Assembly: GCF_001570985.1 (NCBI RefSeq)
Contig: NZ_BCSS01000001.1
Coordinates: forward strand, 114,061 to 178,060
Reading direction: 5' to 3'
Source: Janibacter limosus NBRC 16128
GTDB lineage: Bacteria; Actinomycetota; Actinomycetes; Actinomycetales; Dermatophilaceae
Length of the DNA stretch: 64,000 bases
The position numbers and the translations under genes are program-made. Below the pieces are notes generated by a model. It worked only from the letters and a program-made list of their open reading frames with translations, searched no databases and had not been told where the DNA came from. Positions within the stretch are counted from its first letter, which is position 1; each line of letters opens with the position of its first letter. Positions 35,873 through 45,398 of this stretch are shown here, piece by piece.

Positions 35873-38554
35873 TCAGGCACCGAGCTCCCGCTCGATCGCC
35901 GACAGTGCGTCCTCGACCTTGGTGACGTCCTGACCGCCTCCCTGGGCGAGGTCATCCTTGCCGCCACCGCCGCCGCCGAGGACCTGGGCCGCGACCCGCA
36001 CGAGCGCGCCGGCCTTGACCCCCTTCGTCCTCGCGGACTCGTTGGTGGCGATGACGATCACCGGCTTGCCGGGGCCGTCGCCGGTGAGGGCCACGACGCT
36101 CGGCCGCTCCTCGCCCAACCGGGCCCTGGCATCCGTGACCATCTGGCGCAGGTCGTCGGGTGAGCCGCCGGCGATGTGCTGACCGATGAAGGTCACGCCA
36201 GCGACCTCGCGGGCCTGGTCGGTGAGCGAGCCGGCAGAGGCCGCGACCTGCTCCCGACGCACCGTGTCCAGCTCCTTCTCCACCTCGCGCAGGCGGGCCA
36301 CGAGCTCGCTCACCCGCTCGGGCAGATCGGCGGACGGAACCTTGACGATGGCGGACAGCTCGGCGACCAGCGCGCGCTCGGTCGCCAGGTGCGCCAGGGC
36401 GTTCATCCCGACGAAGGCCTCGAGGCGGCGCACGCCGGAGCCGACCGAGGACTCACCGGTGAGGGTGAGTGCTCCGATCTGACTGGAGTGACGCACGTGG
36501 GTGCCACCGCAGAGCTCGCGCGACCACTCGCCGCCGATCTCGACGACCCGGACCTGCTCGCCGTAGGTCTCACCGAAGAGCGCGAGCGCACCGCGGTCAC
36601 GGGCCTCGGGCAGGGTCATCCAGTCCGCGGAGACCGACAGGTCGTCACGGACGGCGAGGTTGGCGACGTGCTCGATCTCCGCACGCGTGTCGGCGGACAG
36701 CCCCTGGTTCCACGCGAAGTCGAGCCGCAGGTAACCGGGCTTGTTGTACGAGCCGGACTGCAGCGCGGACGGGCCGAGCACCTGGCGCAGGGCGGCGTGG
36801 ACGACGTGGGTGCCGGAGTGCGCCTGGCAGGCGTCGATGCGCCACTGCGGGTCGACCTCGGCGGACGCGTCCGTCCCGACGCGGACGGGACCGTCGGCCA
36901 CCTCGACGGTGTGGACGACGAGGCCCTTGACCGGGCGCTGCACATCGCGCACCAGCAGTCGGGCCCCGTCGACGACGATGACTCCGGAGTCGGCGATCTG
37001 ACCACCGGACTCGGCGTAGAAGCTCGTGCGGTCGAGGACGACCTCGCCGGTCTGCCCGGGCTCGAGCTCCTCGACACGGGCGCCATCGCGCACCAGACCA
37101 ACGACCGATCCCGTGGTCGTCAGCTCGTCGTAGGCGCGCCAGTCTGTGGCACCGAGCGAGCGCAGATCCTTCCAGACCTCGGTGTTGGCGTGCCCGCCCT
37201 TCTTGGCCTTGGCGTCGGCCTTGGCCCGCTGACGTTGCTCGTCCATGAGCCGCACGAAGCCGTCGCGGTCGACCTTCAGGCCCTGCTCCGCCGCCATCTC
37301 CAGAGTGAGGTCGATCGGGAAGCCATAGGTGTCGTGGAGCGCGAAGGCCTGGGCGCCGGCGAGGGTGTCGCCGCCGCCCTGCTTGGTCTTGCTCACCGCG
37401 GTGTCGAGGATCGTCGTGCCCGACGCCAGGGTGCGGCGGAAGGCCTGCTCCTCGGCGTAGGCGATCTGCGCGATCCGGTCGAAGCCGGTGCGCAGCTCCG
37501 GGTAGGACGCGCTCATCCGCTCCATCGACACGGGCATGAGGTGGGGCAGTGCCGGCTCGTCGTACCCGAGCAGACGCATTGCGCGCACCGCGCGCCGCAG
37601 CATCCGGCGCAGGACGTAGCCACGACCCTCGTTGCCCGGGGTGACGCCGTCACCGATGAGCATCAGGGAGGAGCGGATGTGGTCCGCGACGACGCGCAGG
37701 TGCACGTCATCGGGGTGGGAGTCGCCGGCGGTCTGCCCGGAAGAGGCACCGTAGTTGCGACCGGTCATCTCCGCGGCCTTCTCCAGGACCGGGTAGACCT
37801 CGTCGATCTCGTACATGTTGTCGACGCCCTGGAGGATGCTGGCCATGCGCTCCAGGCCCATGCCGGTGTCCACGCTCTTCGCCGGCAGCGGTCCCGCGAT
37901 GTCGAAGTCGGTCTTGGACCGGACCTGCGACAGCTCGTACTGCATGAAGACGAGGTTCCAGATCTCCATGAACCGGTCCTCGTCGACCGCGGGACCTCCG
38001 TCGACGCCGTACTCCTCGCCGCGGTCGTAGAAGATCTCGCTGCAGGGGCCACCCGGTCCCGGCACGCCCATGTGCCAGTAGTTGTCGGCCTTGCCGCGAC
38101 GCACGATGCGCTCGGCCGGGATCGAGGTGATCTCCAGCCACAGCTGCTCGGCCTCGTCGTCGTCCTCGTAGACGGTGGCCCACAGGCGCTCGGGATCCAG
38201 TCCGTAGCCGCCTTCGGGCTGGGGGGTGGTGAGCAGCTGCCAGGCGAAGGTGATCGCCTCGCGCTTGAAGTAGTCGCCGAAGGAGAAGTTGCCGTTCATC
38301 TGGAAGAAGGTGCCGTGGCGCGAGGTCTTGCCGACCTCGTCGATGTCACCCGTGCGCACGCACTTCTGCACGCTCGTGGCGCGGTCGAAGGGGGCCGTCT
38401 CCTGCCCGGAGAAGTAGGGCTTGAAGGGGACCATGCCGGCGTTGACGAAGAGGAGTGTGGGGTCCTCGTGGATCAGCGGGGCCGAGGGGACGACCGTGTG
38501 TCCCTTGGCCTGGAAGAAGGTGAGCCAGCGGCGCCGGATCTCGGCAGTTTCCAT
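35873..38554 (-). CDS. alaS: Alanyl-tRNA synthetase
   Basis: Charges tRNA-Ala. 893 aa: class II aminoacylation domain (FFQAKGHTVVPSAPLIHEDP, FVNAGMVPFKPYF), tRNA-recognition helices, an editing domain with the zinc motif AHSGTHVVHAAL and ELCGGTHVRHSSQIG, and the C-terminal oligomerisation DHHA1-type domain with the GGGGGGKDDLAQGGG glycine loop. ATG 38554 is fixed by the conserved METAEIRRRWLTFF. The 211-nt upstream region holds a short leaderless ORF and a hairpin, not the DUF genes often found there. Confidence 0.97.
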   Translation of the reverse strand: METAEIRRRWLTFFQAKGHTVVPSAPLIHEDPTLLFVNAGMVPFKPYFSGQETAPFDRATSVQKCVRTGDIDEVGKTSRHGTFFQMNGNFSFGDYFKREAITFAWQLLTTPQPEGGYGLDPERLWATVYEDDDEAEQLWLEITSIPAERIVRRGKADNYWHMGVPGPGGPCSEIFYDRGEEYGVDGGPAVDEDRFMEIWNLVFMQYELSQVRSKTDFDIAGPLPAKSVDTGMGLERMASILQGVDNMYEIDEVYPVLEKAAEMTGRNYGASSGQTAGDSHPDDVHLRVVADHIRSSLMLIGDGVTPGNEGRGYVLRRMLRRAVRAMRLLGYDEPALPHLMPVSMERMSASYPELRTGFDRIAQIAYAEEQAFRRTLASGTTILDTAVSKTKQGGGDTLAGAQAFALHDTYGFPIDLTLEMAAEQGLKVDRDGFVRLMDEQRQRAKADAKAKKGGHANTEVWKDLRSLGATDWRAYDELTTTGSVVGLVRDGARVEELEPGQTGEVVLDRTSFYAESGGQIADSGVIVVDGARLLVRDVQRPVKGLVVHTVEVADGPVRVGTDASAEVDPQWRIDACQAHSGTHVVHAALRQVLGPSALQSGSYNKPGYLRLDFAWNQGLSADTRAEIEHVANLAVRDDLSVSADWMTLPEARDRGALALFGETYGEQVRVVEIGGEWSRELCGGTHVRHSSQIGALTLTGESSVGSGVRRLEAFVGMNALAHLATERALVAELSAIVKVPSADLPERVSELVARLREVEKELDTVRREQVAASAGSLTDQAREVAGVTFIGQHIAGGSPDDLRQMVTDARARLGEERPSVVALTGDGPGKPVIVIATNESARTKGVKAGALVRVAAQVLGGGGGGKDDLAQGGGQDVTKVEDALSAIERELGA

Positions 38555-38574
38555 GGGTGTCTCGTGTCCAATCA

Positions 38575-38592
38575 GTGCTCGCGCAAGAGCAC
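38575..38592 (-). promoter_or_regulatory. Hairpin in the alaS leader
   Basis: GTGCTC and GAGCAC arms with a 6-nt loop, 20 nt upstream of the alaS ATG and downstream of the 23-codon ORF. A role as attenuator or ribosome-site cover is possible but unproven; no T-box features are present. Confidence 0.35.
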
Positions 38593-38637
38593 GGTGCGGG
38601 GATGTCTCGGGCAGGAGCGAAGGGGGCGACCGGCGCG

Positions 38638-38709
38638 TCAGGCGCGGGCCGACCCCGAGATAGCTCGCCGCGCGGTGGTCCGGCGCGGCCGTCCGAGAGG
38701 CACGGTCAT
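38638..38709 (-). CDS. Possible 23-aa leaderless upstream ORF of alaS
   Basis: ATG 38709 to TGA 38638 encodes a 23-residue peptide of which 12 residues are Arg or Ala/Ser (it ends ARRAISGSARA). The ATG sits 6 nt behind a TAAGGT box, the same geometry as other leaderless starts in the window. It lies 83 nt before alaS and could act as a regulatory uORF. Coding status is not proven; it may be only a transcribed leader. Confidence 0.35.
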   Translation of the reverse strand: MTVPLGRPRRTTARRAISGSARA

Positions 38710-38715
38710 GCCCCT

Positions 38716-38721
38716 ACCTTA
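38716..38721 (-). promoter_or_regulatory. Candidate alaS-leader -10 box TAAGGT
   Basis: TAAGGT on the minus strand, 6 nt from ATG 38709 and 162 nt from alaS. This is the only -10-like box in the rarA-alaS gap (38555-38765). Confidence 0.4.
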
Positions 38722-38765
38722 CCCACCGGTCGTGGCCGACCCGTGATCCGTCACGGGGCCGGCCA

Positions 38766-40181
38766 TCAGTGACCGCGCAGCCGTCCTCGCAGCCAGGACC
38801 AGCGCTCCTGGAGCCGCGCCTCGAAGCCCCGGTCCGTCGGCCGGTAGTACGAGCGGTCGGTTAGCTCGGCGTGCAGGTCGTCCGGGAGGTACTGCTGCGC
38901 GGCCACGCCATCGGGCTGGTCATGGGCATAGACATAGCCCTCGACCTTGGCTCCCCCGCTCGCACCGGCAGCACGGTCAGAGGCCTGGGTGTACCCGCTG
39001 CCCCGCAGGTGCGGCGGCACCGCCTGCACCTTGCCCGCGCGCACATCGGCCACGGCCTCGTTGATGCCGGTGTAGGCCGCGTTGGACTTGGGCGCGAGCG
39101 TGTTGTGCACGACGGCCTGGGCGAGGATGATCCGCGCCTCCGGCATGCCGATCTGCGCGACCGCGTGCATCGCGGCGACCGCGGTCTGCAGCGCCGTCGG
39201 ATCGCCGAGGCCGACGTCCTCGGACGCCGAGATGACGATGCGTCGGGCGATGAACCGCGGGTCTTCTCCTGCCTCCAGCTGGCGGGCCAGGTAGTGCAGC
39301 GCGGCGTCGACATCGGACCCGCGCATCGACTTGATGAAGGCGGAGGCGACGTCGTAGTGCTGGTCACCGGTGCGGTCGTAGCGCACCGCGGCCCGCGCCA
39401 CCGCCTGCTCGACGTGCGCCAGGGTCAGCGGCACTCCTGCGTCGGGGACCTCACGACCGAAGGGGAAGTCCTCGCCCGCGACGCCGGCGGCTGCCTCCAG
39501 CGAGGTCAGCGCCCGCCGCGCGTCGCCCCCGGCGACGTCCACGAGGTGATCGCGCGCCTCGCTCGCGAGGTCGTAGCCCCCGGCGAGACCGCGGTCATCG
39601 GTCAGCGCCGAGTCGATGACCTCCCCGACCTCCTCACGCGTGAGGGACTCGAGCGTGACGAGGATCGAGCGGGAGAGCAGTGGCGAGATGACCGCGAAGG
39701 AGGGGTTCTCGGTCGTCGCGGCGACGAGCACGACCTCACGATTTTCGACGCCGGGCAGCAAGGCGTCCTGCTGGGCCTTGCTGAAGCGATGGATCTCGTC
39801 GAGGAAGAGCACTGTCTGGCGCCCGTACATCGAGCGGCTCGTCGCGGCCCGCTCCAGGACGGCACGCACGTCCTTGACCCCGGCCGTCACCGCCGACAGC
39901 TGCACGAACTCGCGCTCGGCCGCCGTCGCCACGAGATGCGCCAGCGTCGTCTTGCCGGTGCCGGGCGGGCCCCAGAGGATCGCTGACATCGGACCGGCCA
40001 CGGCGTTGACGCTGCCCTCGACGAGCCGACGCAGCGGCGAGCCGGGACGCAGCACCTCGCGCTGGCCGCGGACCTCGTCGAGGCTGCGCGGACGCATCCG
40101 CACCGCGAGGGGTGCATTGAGGTCCGCCCCAGCGTGTGGTGCGTCACTGGCGGCGGAGGCGAAGAGGTCGTCCGAATCCAC
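38766..40181 (-). CDS. rarA: Replication-associated recombination protein A (MgsA/RarA, AAA+ ATPase)
   Basis: Clamp-loader-related ATPase acting at stalled forks. 471 aa from GTG 40181: Walker [10 protein letters not shown] (71-79), Walker [17 protein letters not shown], sensor 1 [11 protein letters not shown], Arg finger in [10 protein letters not shown], then the tetramerisation region [23 protein letters not shown] (split) and [17 protein letters not shown] 40181 is preceded by a TAGCGT box 7 nt away, so probably leaderless; GTG 40190 is the alternative. Divergent from the MMPL gene by 18 nt. Confidence 0.93.
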   Translation of the reverse strand: MDSDDLFASAASDAPHAGADLNAPLAVRMRPRSLDEVRGQREVLRPGSPLRRLVEGSVNAVAGPMSAILWGPPGTGKTTLAHLVATAAEREFVQLSAVTAGVKDVRAVLERAATSRSMYGRQTVLFLDEIHRFSKAQQDALLPGVENREVVLVAATTENPSFAVISPLLSRSILVTLESLTREEVGEVIDSALTDDRGLAGGYDLASEARDHLVDVAGGDARRALTSLEAAAGVAGEDFPFGREVPDAGVPLTLAHVEQAVARAAVRYDRTGDQHYDVASAFIKSMRGSDVDAALHYLARQLEAGEDPRFIARRIVISASEDVGLGDPTALQTAVAAMHAVAQIGMPEARIILAQAVVHNTLAPKSNAAYTGINEAVADVRAGKVQAVPPHLRGSGYTQASDRAAGASGGAKVEGYVYAHDQPDGVAAQQYLPDDLHAELTDRSYYRPTDRGFEARLQERWSWLRGRLRGH

Positions 40182-40188
40182 AAGTGGC

Positions 40189-40194
40189 ACGCTA
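40189..40194 (-). promoter_or_regulatory. -10 box TAGCGT of rarA (leaderless start)
   Basis: TAGCGT on the minus strand, then GCCACTT and GTG 40181. It also lies within 11 nt of the divergent MMPL GTG at 40200, so the two promoters must overlap. Confidence 0.45.
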
Positions 40195-40199
40195 TCCCG

Positions 40200-42416
40200 G
40201 TGAGCAGACAACCCGCTTCCAGGACGTCGCTGCTGCACCGTCTCGGCACCTGCACGGGGCGCCACCCCAAGGCCGTCGTCGCCACCTGGATCGCCCTCGT
40301 CGTCGCCTTCTTCACGCTCGCCCTCGGCGGGGTCACCGGCACCGGGCTCTTCGACCAGCTGCACAGCGGCGACATGACCACCCCCGGCGAGGCGCAGGAC
40401 GCCCGCGAGCTCATCAGCGACGCCGGTGGCGGGGACCTCGACTCCGACACCCTGATGGTCTCGGGATCACCCGCCACGGACCCCTTCGTCCGCAAGGGCG
40501 TGGCCGAGGCCGTCGAGCGGATCCACGAGATGGACGGCGTCGAGAGCGTCGTCAACCCGCTCGTGCTCAAGGACGGCGTCAAGGACCCCAAGGGGGCCCC
40601 CCTCGTCCTCGACCAGCCCGGGGATCGCCGCTACGGGTTCCTCACCGTCGTCGAGTACGAGCACGGCCTGGGCGAGGAGGAGCTGCAGCAGGTGCGCCGC
40701 GACGTGGACGTCCAGTTCACCCAGATCGTCACGGCATCCCAGGCGACCGACAGCCAGCGCGGCAGCCTCAAGCGGCTCATCGACGAGGTCGTCGGTCAGG
40801 TGGCGGGCGACATGAAGGTCGGTGAGGGTCTCGCGCTGCCGATCTCCTTCGCCGTCATGGTCCTCGTCTTTGGAGGATTCCTCGCCGCAGGGATCCCCAT
40901 CATCGGTGCCATCGCCTCCATCGGCGGCGCGCTCGCGTCGCTCTGGGGTTTCTCCCACGTGCTCGACCTCGACGCGACCGTCGTCAACATCGTCAGCGTG
41001 CTCGGGCTGGGTCTGTGCATCGACTACGGACTGCTCGTCGTCTCCCGGTTCCGGGAGGAGATGCGTGACCTGCTCGACGGGGCGCCGCTGGGCGAGGACT
41101 CGCGTGAGCTCGTCATCGAGGCCACGGGCCGCACCGTCGACCGGGCCGGGCGCACCGTCGTCTTCTCCGCCGTGACGGTCGCCATCGCGCTGTCGGGCCT
41201 GCTCTTCTTCCCGTCCGTCTTCATGCGTGCCGCTGGCGCTGCCGGGGTGTCCGTCGTCATCCTGTGCCTCGTGGTCGCCACCACCGTGATCCCGGCGCTG
41301 TGCGCGCTCTCCGCCCGGCGCCTCCTGCGGGGCAGGACCGAGCGCACCCCGGACACCGGCGTCTTCGCCACGCTCGCCGCGACGGTCCAGAAGGCCCCCT
41401 GGGTCGTCATGGCCCTCGTCCTCGCGGCCCTCGTGGTCATGGCGCTGCCGGCCACCCGGATGCACGTCACCTCGTCAGGGGTGGAGCTGCTGCCGACCAG
41501 CAGCGAGCAACGCCAGTTCTTCGAGGACCTGGCCGACGACTATCCCCTGCTCGCCGCCCCGGACGTCCGGGTCGTCACCACCGCGGACGCGACGGAGGTG
41601 CGTGCCTGGACCACGGAGGCCACGACGCTTCCCGGCGTCGAGTCCGCCGAGGTCACCACCGTCGGCACGCTCGACGGCGAGAGCGTCCGCAGCGTCGACC
41701 TGCGGACCTCCGACGGTCCGCTCGGCAACGAGACCAGAGACCTCGTGACGCAGCTGCGGTCGCAGGGGCCCCCCTTCGACGCCAAGGTCGGTGGTCAGGC
41801 GGCGGACCTTGCGGACTTCACTGGATCCATCGCCGACAACGCGCCGCTGGCCATCGGCACCGTCATCCTCGCCACCTTCACCCTGCTCTTCCTCATGACC
41901 GGGTCGGTCGTCGTCCCGATCAAGGCACTGCTGATGAATGTCGTGTCCCTCGGCGCCTCGCTCGGGGTCCTCGTCTGGGTCTTCCAGGACGGCCACCTCG
42001 AGGGCCTGCTCGGGTACTCCTCCGTCGGCGCCGTCGAGGTGTCCATCCCCGTCCTCGTGCTCGCCTTCGGTTTCGGCCTGTCGATGGACTACGAGGTCTT
42101 CCTGCTCTCACGGATCGTCGAGCTGCACGAGCGGGGTCACTCGACCAATGACGCGGTGCGCCTGGGGCTGCAGCGCTCCGGCAAGATCATCACGAGCGCG
42201 GCGCTGCTGATGATCATCGTCTTCTCCGGCTTCGTCCTGGCCAAGGTGCTCGCGGTCAAGGAGACGGGTGTCGCGCTCGTCCTGGCCATCGCGATCGACG
42301 CGACCCTCGTGCGGATGCTGCTCGTCCCGGCGACCATGTCGGTCCTCGGCGAGTGGAACTGGTGGGCCCCCAGATGGATGAAGCGCCTGCACACCCGCTT
42401 CGGGATCACCGAATGA
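40200..42416 (+). CDS. MMPL/RND family transporter
   Basis: 738-aa exporter with the duplicated RND layout: one N-terminal helix ([20 protein letters not shown]), a soluble loop of about 180 residues, six helices with a proton-relay-type [19 protein letters not shown], a second soluble loop and six further helices with [17 protein letters not shown]. The paired ID-Y and MDYE motifs are typical of MMPL proteins that move lipids or small amphiphiles. Start GTG 40200 ([16 protein letters not shown]). Stop overlaps the GNAT gene's ATG. Substrate unknown. Confidence 0.9.
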   Translation: MSRQPASRTSLLHRLGTCTGRHPKAVVATWIALVVAFFTLALGGVTGTGLFDQLHSGDMTTPGEAQDARELISDAGGGDLDSDTLMVSGSPATDPFVRKGVAEAVERIHEMDGVESVVNPLVLKDGVKDPKGAPLVLDQPGDRRYGFLTVVEYEHGLGEEELQQVRRDVDVQFTQIVTASQATDSQRGSLKRLIDEVVGQVAGDMKVGEGLALPISFAVMVLVFGGFLAAGIPIIGAIASIGGALASLWGFSHVLDLDATVVNIVSVLGLGLCIDYGLLVVSRFREEMRDLLDGAPLGEDSRELVIEATGRTVDRAGRTVVFSAVTVAIALSGLLFFPSVFMRAAGAAGVSVVILCLVVATTVIPALCALSARRLLRGRTERTPDTGVFATLAATVQKAPWVVMALVLAALVVMALPATRMHVTSSGVELLPTSSEQRQFFEDLADDYPLLAAPDVRVVTTADATEVRAWTTEATTLPGVESAEVTTVGTLDGESVRSVDLRTSDGPLGNETRDLVTQLRSQGPPFDAKVGGQAADLADFTGSIADNAPLAIGTVILATFTLLFLMTGSVVVPIKALLMNVVSLGASLGVLVWVFQDGHLEGLLGYSSVGAVEVSIPVLVLAFGFGLSMDYEVFLLSRIVELHERGHSTNDAVRLGLQRSGKIITSAALLMIIVFSGFVLAKVLAVKETGVALVLAIAIDATLVRMLLVPATMSVLGEWNWWAPRWMKRLHTRFGITE

Positions 42417-43180
42417 GCATCGAGCACGTCCCCATGGACCGGCTGCTCGACTGGAGCGACGCCGACCCGGTGGTGCGGGCCGAGGCCTCCCCCACCACGG
42501 ACCAGCCGGCCATCGGGCTGCGACGCGGCGACAGCCGAGCGCTCGCCTTCCTGCGCCCGACGCTCATCCACGGCATCTCGCTCATGTTTCGGGGCGAGGA
42601 TGCCCTCCTCCACGAGCTCGTGGGGTCCTCCCCCTTCGGCCCGTGGGCGGAGCGCGCGCGGGCGAAGGGAGCCGACCGCGTCACGCTGCCCCGCTCCGTC
42701 GAGGATCTGGCTGGGCTCCTGCCACAGGTCCAGGGGCGCTGGGAGTTCATGTCCACGACCGAGGTGCCTGCGGTGGCTGCCCCGGAGGGTCTGGTCGAGC
42801 TCGACCAGACCCGGCAGGCCGAGCTCCAGGCACTCCTCGACGAGCACAACCCCGGGACCGACGGTCACCCCTTCGGCCGGCCCGGTCAGCGCTGGGTCGG
42901 CGTCCGCGACAGCTCCGGTGCGCTCCTGGCGGTCGGGTGCTGCGAGCTCGAGACCTCGGGCGCTCCCGTCCTGTCCGGCATCACGGTGGTGCCGCGGGCG
43001 CGTGGTCTGGCGCTGGGCCGCGGCGTCACCGCCGAGCTGACCCGGCAGGCCGTCGCCGACCACGGCTGGTGCACCTTGGGCATCTACTCCCACAACGACC
43101 GGGCCCGCGAGGTCTACCGTTCAGTGGGATATGTCGTCCATGCCGAGTGGAGCAGCGGGAGATTGGGGAGATTGGGCTGA
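42413..43180 (+). CDS. GNAT family N-acetyltransferase
   Basis: 255 aa. The N-terminal half is an uncharacterised domain (DWSDADPVVRAEASPTTD); the C-terminal half (about 140-250) is a GNAT fold with the acetyl-CoA motif A VVPRARGLALGRGVTAEL and the motif B region YSHNDRAREVYRSVGYVVHAEW. ATG 42413 overlaps the MMPL stop (ATGA) and the TGA overlaps the FUSC ATG (TGATG), so it is locked into a three-gene export operon and may modify the exported compound or a self-target. Acceptor substrate unknown. Confidence 0.85.
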   Translation: MSIEHVPMDRLLDWSDADPVVRAEASPTTDQPAIGLRRGDSRALAFLRPTLIHGISLMFRGEDALLHELVGSSPFGPWAERARAKGADRVTLPRSVEDLAGLLPQVQGRWEFMSTTEVPAVAAPEGLVELDQTRQAELQALLDEHNPGTDGHPFGRPGQRWVGVRDSSGALLAVGCCELETSGAPVLSGITVVPRARGLALGRGVTAELTRQAVADHGWCTLGIYSHNDRAREVYRSVGYVVHAEWSSGRLGRLG

Positions 43181-44886
43181 TGGTCGGTCGCGTCGAGGAG
43201 TACCTGCGTCCGTTGGTCCGGTGGAACCCCGGCCCCGACCGACGCTGGATCGCCCTGCGCGCTGCCGCGGCCGTCGCCCTGCCCCTCGTGGGGTTCACGC
43301 TGGCCGGCCACGGTCAGCAGGGGTTCCTGGCCGGCATGGGGGTCTTCGCCGTGCTCTACGGCGCGGCGGCCCCCGTGCGGCGACGCTTCGTCGTCACTCC
43401 GCTCGCCGGACTCGGGCTGCTGGCCTCGATGACGCTCGGCATCCTGCTCGCGGGTCACCCCCTGCTCGCGGTGCTCGGCATGGCCCTGGCCGCGACGATC
43501 GCGGCCGTGCTCTCCTATGCCCTGCAGGTCGGACCTCCGGGCGCCTTCTTCTTCGCCCTCGTCACGGGTATCGCCAACATCGCAGCCAGCCACGGCGCCG
43601 ACCCGATGACGATCCTCGGCTTCGCCGCCGTCGGCGTCCTGTCGGCAGTGCTCGTCGGCACCTCCGACGTCTGGTTCGGCGGGCACGGCATCGAGGACGC
43701 TGCCGTCGGGCACGCCGAGGTCGTCGTCGAGCAGTACCTCTCCGAGACCAGGGGCGCGGTGCCCGCCGCCCGGCGCGCAGCCGCGCAGGCACTCAACACC
43801 GCGTGGACCGCGGTCACCGATGGCGGCTCGGACCGCTTCGACGGTCGTCTCCAGCGGGTCCACAGCCGCTACGCCAGCGCCGTCTCGCGCGCCATCGGCG
43901 GTCCGGACGAGGACATCACCGCTGAGCTGGCACTGCACGAAGCCGCCCGGGTGCGTCAGGTCTCCTTGGGCCGCCCGCGCCCCGGCTGGTCTCTGCGCCA
44001 GGCCCTGCGCTGGCCGAGCGAGGACCTGCTCGTCGGCGTCCGGGTCGCGGCCGCCGCGATCATCGCCGGATCCGTGGCCCTGCTGCTCGACAACGCGCAT
44101 GCGTACTGGGCGGCGGCCTTCGCGGTCCTCATCGTCCACGTCGGGGGCACCCGCAGCTCGCAGCTGCACCGAGCCTTCCAGCGGACCGTCGGCACCGCTC
44201 TGGGCCTGCTCGCCTTCACCCTGCTGCTGCGCCTCGACCTCTCCCACTGGTGGACCGTCGCGGTGGTCATCGGGCTGCAGTTCGTCGTCGAGATGCTCAT
44301 CACCCGCAACTACGCGCTCGCCGTCGTCTTCCTCACGCCTCTGGCCCTCGTCATCTCCGAGGCGGTGACCGGCATGGACACGACGATGATCCTGCTGGAC
44401 CGCGGCATCGACACCGTCATCGGCGTCGGCGCGGCGGTGCTCGTGCTCGTCGTCTCCAGCCGGCTGGGCCGGCCCGAGCTGCTGCTGCGGGCCCATGCGC
44501 GCCGGGTCGTCCTCGCCCTCGACGACGTCCTGACCGACCTCGCCGAGCGTCGTACCCGCACCGACGAGGGGATGGCTGCTCACCTCGAGCACTGCCGACA
44601 GCTGTACGTCGAGCTCCTCGCCTCCGACCAGGTGGCCCGTCGTGCCCTCGCCGATGCGCCGGAGGCCGTGGGTCCCTACCGGCACATGGAGGAGCTGCTC
44701 GCATCCATCGGCTATCTCGTCCTCGGCGCGACGTGGAACCCGCGAGTGCGCGGCCAGAGCGAGCTGATGGGTCAGGCCCGCGAGGCACTCGCGGACCTCA
44801 CCCAGCACCCCGTCACCCGGCGTCGTCCTGCAGAGGCGATCACCGACGACCTGCGTCGCGTCCGCGCGATCCTCACCGAGGCCTGA
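43180..44886 (+). CDS. FUSC family membrane protein (YccS/aromatic acid exporter-like)
   Basis: 568 aa with two blocks of about five to six transmembrane segments: residues 25-165 and again about 280-440. The second block has the FUSC-2 signature YWAAAFAVLIVHVGGTRSSQ followed by RTVGTALGLLAFTLLL and VIGLQFVVEMLITRNYALAV. Cytoplasmic helical regions lie between the blocks and at the C-terminus. Relatives export p-hydroxybenzoate-type aromatic acids, but others are uncharacterised. Coupled to the GNAT gene by TGATG. Confidence 0.87.
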   Translation: MVGRVEEYLRPLVRWNPGPDRRWIALRAAAAVALPLVGFTLAGHGQQGFLAGMGVFAVLYGAAAPVRRRFVVTPLAGLGLLASMTLGILLAGHPLLAVLGMALAATIAAVLSYALQVGPPGAFFFALVTGIANIAASHGADPMTILGFAAVGVLSAVLVGTSDVWFGGHGIEDAAVGHAEVVVEQYLSETRGAVPAARRAAAQALNTAWTAVTDGGSDRFDGRLQRVHSRYASAVSRAIGGPDEDITAELALHEAARVRQVSLGRPRPGWSLRQALRWPSEDLLVGVRVAAAAIIAGSVALLLDNAHAYWAAAFAVLIVHVGGTRSSQLHRAFQRTVGTALGLLAFTLLLRLDLSHWWTVAVVIGLQFVVEMLITRNYALAVVFLTPLALVISEAVTGMDTTMILLDRGIDTVIGVGAAVLVLVVSSRLGRPELLLRAHARRVVLALDDVLTDLAERRTRTDEGMAAHLEHCRQLYVELLASDQVARRALADAPEAVGPYRHMEELLASIGYLVLGATWNPRVRGQSELMGQAREALADLTQHPVTRRRPAEAITDDLRRVRAILTEA

Positions 44887-44890
44887 GGCG

Positions 44891-45361
44891 ATGGCCCGCA
44901 CGAGCGCGGGGCTGCTCCCCTTCGTCCTCGAGAGCGGGGACATCCGGGTCTTCCTCGGTCACATGGGAGGGCCGCTGTGGAGCCGCCGCCCACGCGGCTG
45001 GACGGTGATCAAGGGTGAGGTCGAGCCCGGCGAGGAGCTCCTCGCCGCTGCCGAGCGGGAGTTCGCCGAGGAGACGGGCGTGCCGCCGCCGCTCGGACCA
45101 CGGGTCCCTCTGGGAGAGATCCGTCAGTCCGCAGGCAAGGTCGTGCACGTCTGGGCGGTGCGGGTGGCCGATCCGGAGAGCGTGCGTCTCGTGTGCGGCG
45201 GCAGCTTCGAGATGGAGTGGCCACCCCGATCCGGTCGGCGACAGTCCTTCCCCGAGCTGGACCGGGCGCAGTGGCACGACCTCGACGCGGCTCGCGAGCT
45301 CGTCGTGGCCGCCCAGGCAGCCTTCTTCGACCGGTTGGACGCGCACGTGGACGGGGACTAG
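44891..45361 (+). CDS. NUDIX hydrolase, MutT-like
   Basis: 156 aa. A canonical Nudix box spans GEVEPGEELLAAAEREFAEETGV (about residues 42-64, read as GEVEPGEE ... REFAEETG). The upstream VFLGHMGGPLWSRRPRGWTVIKG resembles the diadenosine/NTP-type Nudix enzymes. ATG 44891 lies 4 nt after the FUSC stop, so it is probably transcribed with the export cassette. Ends 37 nt from the convergent HAD gene; that gap has no hairpin. Confidence 0.85.
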   Translation: MARTSAGLLPFVLESGDIRVFLGHMGGPLWSRRPRGWTVIKGEVEPGEELLAAAEREFAEETGVPPPLGPRVPLGEIRQSAGKVVHVWAVRVADPESVRLVCGGSFEMEWPPRSGRRQSFPELDRAQWHDLDAARELVVAAQAAFFDRLDAHVDGD

Positions 45362-45398
45362 GCACGAGGCTGTCCCCTCCCGCCCCCTGCGTCGGCTC

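Noticed and set aside
36176..38746. An 856-codon open frame opposite alaS
   Set aside because: Antisense shadow created by GC-rich codon bias; no motifs, and alaS motifs cover the whole region.
38555..38765. T-box leader ahead of alaS
   Set aside because: No specifier loop, T-box sequence or terminator/antiterminator pair is visible.
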